Positions 46,728 through 55,337 of a DNA stretch of 55,337 bases are shown here, piece by piece (the first letter of the stretch is position 1; each line of letters begins with the position of its first letter). The stretch spans positions 1 to 55,337 of the forward strand of contig JAICJD010000004.1 in assembly GCA_025928645.1 (NCBI GenBank), read 5' to 3'. The translations under genes were made by a program, and so were the position numbers. Source of the stretch: Gemmatimonadales bacterium. Its GTDB lineage: Bacteria; Gemmatimonadota; Gemmatimonadetes; Gemmatimonadales; GWC2-71-9. The notes below the pieces were generated by a model. The model was not told where the DNA came from, did no database searches, and worked only from the letters and a program-made list of their open reading frames with translations.

Positions 46728-47810
46728 ATGCGGTTCCCGATCGTCCCCTGCGCCGTCCTCGTTGCCGCGCCGGTACCGGCCGCGCTGCCCGCCCAGCAAG
46801 CCGAGCGCTACACGCTCGACCAGGGACCGGCGGCGGTCTACAACCTGGTCGGCAACCTGCGCGTGGAGCCGGGTGAAGGCCGGATCACGGTTCAGGTGAG
46901 CCGCGCCGGCACCGACGCCGGCAAGCTCACGATCGGCCAGGGCGAGATCCGGGGCCGCTCGACGCTGAGGGTCGTCTACCCCGCCGACCGGATCCGCTCC
47001 GGCAGGCCCGAAGATCACGGCTCGACCCGGCTCCGCGTGCGCGACGACGGGACCTTCGGCGGCGATGACCACGAGCATGATGACGACCACGATCACGGCC
47101 GCCACGACTGGGACGAGGGCCGCCGGGTCATCATCGGCAGCGACGGCCTCGATGCCCGCGCCGACCTGATCGTTGGCGTGCCCAAGGGCGAGCGCGTGTC
47201 GGTCCATCTGGCGGTCGGCGCGGTGACGGTGGCCAACGTGGATGGCGATCTCAAGGTGCACACCGAAAGCGCGCCGGTCACCGCCAGCGGCAGCCGCGGG
47301 TCGTTTGGGGTCGAGGTCGGGGCCGGCGAGGTGCGGATCACCAACGCCCGGGGCGAGCTCGACGTGGATACCGGCTCCGGCTCGGTCGAGGTCACCGGGT
47401 TCAGCGGGTCCAATCTCTCGGTGGACACGGGCTCGGGCGACGTCACCGGCAGCGATCTCACGGCCGATGACCTGGACGTGGACACGGGGTCGGGCGAGAT
47501 CCGCCTCGCCGCCGTGACCTCGCCCCGGCTCTCGCTGGAGACCGGGAGCGGCGGGATCACGGCCGAGCTCCGCCGCGACGTCGCCTCGCTCGAGGTCGAG
47601 ACCGGCTCGGGCGACGTGGCGATCCGCGCACCCTCCTCGCTGGGTGCCGAGGTCGAGGTCCAGACCGCGAGTGGCGACATCGACACCGACTTTCCGCTCC
47701 GAGTGACCCGGGGCGGCCGGGATCACATGGTCGGAACGGTCGGGGACGGGAAGGGGACGATCGCGATCGAGACCGGGTCGGGCGGAATCAGGCTGATGAA
47801 GGCGGATTGA
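46728..47810 (+). CDS. DUF4097-type beta-helix/adhesin-like exported protein with His/Asp-rich insert
   Basis: This is a 360-residue exported protein. A signal peptide (MRFPIVPCAVLVAAPVPAALPAQQ) precedes a domain of short parallel-beta repeats: ELDVDTGSGSVEVTGF, LSVDTGSGDVTGSDL, LDVDTGSGEIRLAAV, LSLETGSGGITAEL, LEVETGSGDVAIRAP. This is the hallmark of the DUF4097/DUF4098 family (putative adhesin). Between the two regions lies DDHEHDDDHDHGRHDWDEG, a strong candidate divalent-metal-binding loop that is not part of the family core. It overlaps the tail of the convergent V4R gene by 23 bases. Function unknown. Confidence 0.8.
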   Translation: MRFPIVPCAVLVAAPVPAALPAQQAERYTLDQGPAAVYNLVGNLRVEPGEGRITVQVSRAGTDAGKLTIGQGEIRGRSTLRVVYPADRIRSGRPEDHGSTRLRVRDDGTFGGDDHEHDDDHDHGRHDWDEGRRVIIGSDGLDARADLIVGVPKGERVSVHLAVGAVTVANVDGDLKVHTESAPVTASGSRGSFGVEVGAGEVRITNARGELDVDTGSGSVEVTGFSGSNLSVDTGSGDVTGSDLTADDLDVDTGSGEIRLAAVTSPRLSLETGSGGITAELRRDVASLEVETGSGDVAIRAPSSLGAEVEVQTASGDIDTDFPLRVTRGGRDHMVGTVGDGKGTIAIETGSGGIRLMKAD

Positions 47811-48363
47811 GCCCCAGCGCCTCGGCGTAGCCGGTGCCCTGCGCCATGCGGTCGTACAGGGCGCTCAGGGTCTCCGGGGCGCCCGCGAGGAAGCGGCACC
47901 GGGCGTCGCCGCGGGTGCGACACTCGACCTCCATCACGGCCACGAGCCCATCCGAGAGCCGGCCGAAGAAGTCGGCCAGCAGCCCACACGTGAGATGACA
48001 CGAGGGGAATTCGCCGCGCCCCTCGTCGCTCGCCTCGGCCCATTCGGCTGAATCCAGCGCGACGAGGGCGGAGCCAAGCGGCTGCACCGCGAGCGTGCCC
48101 CAGCCGAGCTCGCTGAAGAACTGCGACAGGACCTCGCTCAGGTAGCGCGCGTCGAGCTCGGCCGGCCGCTCGACACCGCGGGTGGCGAGCAGCCATTCCG
48201 AGAACTCCGCGAACAGCTCCTCGCCCCCGGCGAATCCCGCCTCCTGGAGGTAGCTCGCCGCCTGGAGTCCGGTGTCGCGCTCGAGCGCGGCGCGGAGCTG
48301 GTGGAGGACCTTGCGCCCGAGGCGGACGCCGGCGTGCGGCGGGTGGTGCGGCTGAGCAGTCAT
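47788..48363 (-). CDS. V4R-domain protein
   Basis: This 191-residue soluble protein has a C-terminal V4R (4-vinyl-reductase-type) small-molecule-binding domain: FPSCHLTCGLLADFFGRLSDGLVAVMEVECRTRGDARCRFLAGA, with the typical C...E-x-C...G-D-x-x-C-x-F arrangement. The N-terminal ~100 residues are helical (LGRKVLHQLRAALERDTGLQAASYLQEAGF). V4R domains occur in bacteriochlorophyll 4-vinyl reductase (BchJ) and in regulators and haem- or hydrocarbon-sensing proteins. No photosynthesis gene is seen nearby, so a sensor/regulatory role is equally likely. Confidence 0.75.
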   Translation of the reverse strand: MTAQPHHPPHAGVRLGRKVLHQLRAALERDTGLQAASYLQEAGFAGGEELFAEFSEWLLATRGVERPAELDARYLSEVLSQFFSELGWGTLAVQPLGSALVALDSAEWAEASDEGRGEFPSCHLTCGLLADFFGRLSDGLVAVMEVECRTRGDARCRFLAGAPETLSALYDRMAQGTGYAEALGLNPPSSA

Positions 48364-48390
48364 GACGGACCGATGAGGAGAGGACGGTCG

Positions 48391-48396
48391 AAGTTA
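48391..48396 (-). promoter_or_regulatory. Putative -10 box (TAACTT) for the V4R gene
   Basis: CGCTAACTTCGACC on the minus strand is 27 bases before the V4R ATG and fits the recurring TAnnTT pattern. Pattern-based inference. Confidence 0.35.
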
Positions 48397-48461
48397 GCGG
48401 GAGACGTAGGCCGCGGTAAAGGCCGCCTGCGGTCGCGGCGAGACGTTGAGATCGGAACACT

Positions 48462-48600
48462 GAGGCGGGGGCGAGTGCGGAGGGCCCCATAGGGACGCGT
48501 TAGGACGCGCAGGCGAGGAGACCGGGCGCAGTTTGCCCGGGCTCCGACCCGAAGCGTTCGGAAGCGCCCCTATGGGGCCCTCCGCGCTCGCCCCCGCCTC
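48462..48600. repeat. 139-bp element bounded by 33-bp near-perfect inverted repeats
   Basis: Arm 48462-48494 (GAGGCGGGGGCGAGTGCGGA...) and arm 48568-48600 are reverse complements over 33 bases with one mismatch. The 73-base interior holds a second hairpin, CCGGGC-gcagttt-GCCCGG. There is no transposase ORF and I see no clear target-site duplication. It lies in the gap between ligA and the V4R gene, where it could act as a very strong ligA terminator, a MITE-like element or a structured RNA. Confidence 0.75.
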
Positions 48601-48661
48601 CACGGCCATCGCCGATGTGCTGCCGGCGCCGGCCCTTTACAGGCGTGGATCCGGCCTCACC

Positions 48662-51450
<2,789 letters not shown>

Positions 51451-51606
51451 GAAGCGTCCTGGGTAAAGGGGCCGGCAGCCGCCCCGTGGGGGCCGCCTGC
51501 AGCAGTATAAGGCGGCGGCCCCCCGCCGAAAATCCATGAAGGAATGTGCAGCCGTTCTGTCAAAAGTCTATGGTGTCACGATGGTTGACGGGACTTCCGA
51601 GGGGGG

Positions 51607-51612
51607 TAGGTT
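51607..51612 (+). promoter_or_regulatory. Putative -10 box (TAGGTT) for the YtxH-like gene
   Basis: GGTAGGTTGCAGGG is 40 bases before the ATG and fits the TAnnTT(GC) pattern. Pattern-based inference. Confidence 0.35.
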
Positions 51613-51652
51613 GCAGGGGACGGTGAGCCCGTAGCCTCGAGGAGAGACCCGG

Positions 51653-51919
51653 ATGCACGACGACGAGCTGGATGACACGCTCGATGATGAGATAGAGGAA
51701 CAGGAAGAGGCGGTTGTGGAGCTGGGCGGACGCGCGACCGGCCGGGGGCGGCCGGGGTTCGTTGCCGGCGTCCTGCTCGGCGCGATCCTCGGCGCCGGGC
51801 TCGGACTCTTGTTCGCGCCTGAACGGGGAGACCGGGCGCGGCGGCGGCTGCGGCGGCGGCTCGCCCGGCTGCGCGAGCAGGCGGCCGAACAGCGCAGCCG
51901 GCTCCGCGACGTCCGCTGA
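51653..51919 (+). CDS. YtxH-like small membrane protein
   Basis: This 88-residue protein has an acidic N-terminus (MHDDELDDTLDDEIEEQEE), a glycine-zipper membrane helix ending in the YtxH hallmark (GFVAGVLLGAILGAGLGLLFAPERGDRARR) and a very basic amphipathic tail. Families of this type are stress-related, with unclear function. It stands alone, converging on the TPR gene. The start ATG is preceded by GGAGAGA. Confidence 0.8.
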   Translation: MHDDELDDTLDDEIEEQEEAVVELGGRATGRGRPGFVAGVLLGAILGAGLGLLFAPERGDRARRRLRRRLARLREQAAEQRSRLRDVR

Positions 51920-51926
51920 GGCCGGC

Positions 51927-52727
51927 TCAGTGCTTGTTGGCGATCTTCGCCTCCAGCCGCTCGGCCTCCCGGCGGTACGTGCTGTCCATGATCTCGCGGT
52001 CGGGCAGGGCCAGAAGCTCGCGCAGCTGGGCTCGGGCCTCGCCGTAGCGCTTGCGGTCCGCGTAGATCTGCGCCAGCTCCAGCCGGTGATACAGCCGGCC
52101 CGGATCGAGCGCGACCGCGCGCTCCATGTGGGAGGTCGCGGCGTCCCATGAGGCCTGCTTGAAGACGCCAGCCCCCAGCAGGGACTTCGCGAAGAAGCGG
52201 CTCAGCCCCGACAGCCGCATGATCTCCGCGTTCCACACGCCCAGGATGTGGTAGGCGCCATCGTGGCGCGGATTGAGCGCGATGGTCCTGAGCGCCTCGT
52301 CCCGGATGAGGCTGGCGCGCCGGATCCGCGCCTTCTTTCCCATGCTGAGCGACGCCCGGCCCACCGAGGCCGCGAGCGCGAAGTGCCCGTCGGCCCCGAG
52401 CGAGTCGGCCGCGACGGCCCGGCGGGCCAGCCGCTCCGCCCGGGCATAGAGCGAATCGCGCTGGGGACTCTTCACGTCGTCCGGGATCTGCTCGCCCTCG
52501 TCGAGCAGCGCGATGCTGGCGCGCCAGTTGGCCTCGTAGTCGGTCGAATCGAGCGCGAGCGCCGCCCGGTAGTGGGCGAGGGCGGTGCGCAGGTCGTGCA
52601 CCTGCATCGCGGTGTTGCCGAGGCTGACGTGGTCGTGCACGCCTTGCGCGGCGGCGCGCGAGACCGGCACGACGAGGGCGAGCCAAGCGGCGAGAACGCG
52701 CCCGAGGGCGCGCGGCAGTCGGATCAG
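51927..52727 (-). CDS. Secreted tetratricopeptide-repeat protein, apparent CTG start
   Basis: This is a predicted periplasmic TPR protein. The ORF track starts at GTG 52670. The frame extends upstream through LIRLPRALGRVLAAWLALVVPVSRAAAQ, a textbook signal peptide with an A-x-A cleavage site; the only initiator-like codon ahead of it is CTG at 52727. The mature protein has TPR-like helices (VSLGNTAMQVHDLRTALAHYRAALALD, ERLARRAVAADSLGADGHFALAASVG, DAATSHMERAVALDPGRLYHRLELAQIYADRKRYGEARAQLRELLAL). It is divergent from the deoA-like gene with 29 bases between the starts. Confidence 0.8.
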   Translation of the reverse strand: MIRLPRALGRVLAAWLALVVPVSRAAAQGVHDHVSLGNTAMQVHDLRTALAHYRAALALDSTDYEANWRASIALLDEGEQIPDDVKSPQRDSLYARAERLARRAVAADSLGADGHFALAASVGRASLSMGKKARIRRASLIRDEALRTIALNPRHDGAYHILGVWNAEIMRLSGLSRFFAKSLLGAGVFKQASWDAATSHMERAVALDPGRLYHRLELAQIYADRKRYGEARAQLRELLALPDREIMDSTYRREAERLEAKIANKH

Positions 52728-52756
52728 TGGTCGGTCCCGGTCAAGGGTGATTCCGA

Positions 52757-54091
<1,335 letters not shown>

Positions 54092-54092
54092 C

Positions 54093-54350
54093 GTGCCGTT
54101 CGTGAGCGGTCCGGTGGGCACCCTGCTCGTCGCGGCTGCCGTGGCGGCGGCGCTGGCCGGCTGGCTGATGCGGCGACGCAGGCACCCGGGCCCGCGCCTG
54201 GTCGGGAGCGACGGCATCGACCGCGAGGAGCTCGAGGCCGCCGAGCGCGAGGTGCGCGACCTGGAGAGCCGCCAGCGGCCCGAGGACGGCTTCGAAGGGG
54301 ACGACTGGGGGCCGGGCGCCGCGCGGCCGCGCCCGCCGGTGCGGCTCTAG
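54093..54350 (+). CDS. Small single-pass membrane protein
   Basis: This 85-residue protein, starting GTG one base after the phosphorylase stop, has an N-terminal helix (VGTLLVAAAVAAALAGWLM) followed by RRRRHPG and an acidic cytosolic tail (IDREELEAAEREVRDLESRQRPEDGFEGDDW) predicted to be helical. It is probably co-translated with deoA. Family and function are not recognised. Confidence 0.65.
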   Translation: MPFVSGPVGTLLVAAAVAAALAGWLMRRRRHPGPRLVGSDGIDREELEAAEREVRDLESRQRPEDGFEGDDWGPGAARPRPPVRL

Positions 54351-54358
54351 CCGCCGAA

Positions 54359-55337
54359 TCAGGGCTGTTTCCGGCCGCCTCGCGGCGGGGCGACGAACCG
54401 GCGCGAGGTCCGCTCGTACCCGTGGGCCAGCGCGAGCACGCGCGCGTCGTCGCCCGGAATCCCCACCACGGACAAGTTGAGCGCCGGCATGCCATCCGCG
54501 CCGACGCCGGCCGGCACCGATACCTCCGGCAAGCCAAGCCAGTTGCCGTAGCCCAGCGTGGTGCGGATGTCCGGCCAGTCGTCCGCCGCGCGCGGCGCGT
54601 TGAACGGCATGGTCGGATAGACCATCGCGGCGACGCCCGCCGCCCGCATCGATTCGGCGAGCGCGGCCACGACCTCCGCGCGCGAGCGGGCGAAGGCGCG
54701 GCCCGCCTGGTCCTCCGTCATCGGCCGGTCCAGCAACGGCTCGCACTCCTCGAACGTATCCGGCAGCGCGTCGTAGTAGGAACGGTAGGCGGGGTACCCG
54801 CGGCGCACGGCGGCGCGCGGGTCGGCCGTGCGGCCCGCGAAATAGCGGAGCAGGGCATTCGCCGTCGGCGACGGTGACTTGGGGTCTCCCACGACGTCGC
54901 CGCGGCGGCCGGCGGCCCGGGCAAAGGCCTCGCGGTACGTCGCGAGGGTCACCGCGGGCGCGAACGGCTCGACCGTCGCGCCCGCGCGCTTGAGGTCGTT
55001 CACCGCCCGATCCCAGACCGCCAGCGCCTCGGCGGTCATCTGTTTCCGGGGGACGTGCGCCTCGACGAGACCGAGTCGGACGCCGGCGAGCGCATCGTCC
55101 CGCAGCGCGGCAAGCCCGGCGCCATCCGGGCGGCCCCGCAGCGCGAGCGGATCGGAGGGATCCGCGCCGGCCACGGCGGCCAGGAGCAGGGTCGCGTCGG
55201 CCACGGTCCGCGCGAGAGGACCGTGAGTGTCCAGGTACGGCCAGGTCGGGATCACGCCGGTGCGCGGCACCAGCCCGAAGGTGGGCTTCATGCCCACGAC
55301 GCCCGTGAACTGGGCCGGAATCCGGTTGGAGCCCCCG
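54359..55337 (-). CDS. Amidase signature family protein (5' end cut by window)
   Basis: This is an amidase-signature hydrolase lacking its N-terminus because the gene begins beyond the window. The first visible residues, GGSNRIPAQFTGVVGMKPTFGLVP, belong to the signature region after the catalytic Ser-cisSer pair. YLDTHGPLARTVADATLLL is the next conserved block and VSVPAGVGADGMPALNLSVVG the C-terminal strand. A signature-family fold is clear. The substrate (amides, ureido compounds, or Glu-tRNA in GatA) is not; GatA is unlikely given the sequence context and C-terminus. Confidence 0.87.
   Translation of the reverse strand, partial: GGSNRIPAQFTGVVGMKPTFGLVPRTGVIPTWPYLDTHGPLARTVADATLLLAAVAGADPSDPLALRGRPDGAGLAALRDDALAGVRLGLVEAHVPRKQMTAEALAVWDRAVNDLKRAGATVEPFAPAVTLATYREAFARAAGRRGDVVGDPKSPSPTANALLRYFAGRTADPRAAVRRGYPAYRSYYDALPDTFEECEPLLDRPMTEDQAGRAFARSRAEVVAALAESMRAAGVAAMVYPTMPFNAPRAADDWPDIRTTLGYGNWLGLPEVSVPAGVGADGMPALNLSVVGIPGDDARVLALAHGYERTSRRFVAPPRGGRKQP

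Noticed and set aside
48462-48600. Complete insertion sequence
   Set aside because: Inverted repeats are long but there is no transposase ORF and no target duplication.

Overview
The window is about 55 kb of very GC-rich, gene-dense DNA with many 1-8 bp gene overlaps (ATGA/GTGA style). It comes from a Gram-negative-type bacterium: it encodes an outer-membrane porin, a Wza-type export protein, lipoproteins and a BY-kinase. Gene style and the recurrent TAnnTT promoter-like boxes would fit the FCB group, perhaps Gemmatimonadota, but this is inference; there is no rRNA or tRNA here to prove it.

Layout. 1-5892: a ClC chloride channel/transporter (minus strand, running off the left edge and absent from the ORF track), then sbcD-sbcC and a GNAT acetyltransferase. 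5899-12640: start of an exopolysaccharide (EPS) locus, with a GT4 glycosyltransferase, a large Ig-domain lipoprotein with a putative TIM-barrel catalytic domain, a Wza-like export protein and a Wzc-like BY-kinase. 12805-17323: sulfate activation, cysN-cysQ-cysC-cysD followed by an Rrf2 regulator. 17404-22963: sulfate uptake, oscA/yezD-type small protein, OprP-like porin, Sbp, CysT, CysW, CysA. 22987-24414: an HTTM membrane protein and its partner. 24640-27599: three PAPS-type sulfotransferases. 27652-35062: Wzx-like flippase, GT4, Wzy/WaaL-like protein, GT2, GT4, and a GT-C glycosyltransferase on the other strand. 35456-38256: a second lipoprotein paralogous to the first, a methyltransferase and the initiating sugar-phosphate transferase. 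38497-40690: a tiny membrane protein, then a pterin operon (PTPS/QueD, FolE, SDR). 40713-55337: housekeeping and accessory genes (M23 peptidase with propeller, zinc-ribbon protein, acyl-CoA ligase, Ig lipoprotein, TPR proteins, phosphoribosyltransferase, DUF4097, V4R domain, LigA, GAF, YtxH, DeoA, amidase).

How it fits together. The central ~32 kb looks like one self-contained system for making a SULFATED exopolysaccharide: import sulfate, activate it to PAPS, transfer it with three sulfotransferases, and remove the PAP by-product with CysQ, all interleaved with a complete Wzx/Wzy/Wzc/Wza-style EPS assembly line. No PAPS/APS reductase or sulfite reductase lies in the cluster, so the PAPS made here is more likely meant for sulfation than for cysteine. 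Two paralogous lipoproteins sharing an unusual N-terminus (M-[TS]-Y-[TS]-F-K-L-x-R-R) and a DEP-containing domain bracket the island and are the best candidates for an undescribed component that recognises or cuts the polymer.

Most ORF-track entries are antisense or out-of-frame shadows caused by high GC. Three genes (HTTM, acyl-CoA ligase, a secreted TPR protein) appear to start at non-ATG/GTG/TTG codons.
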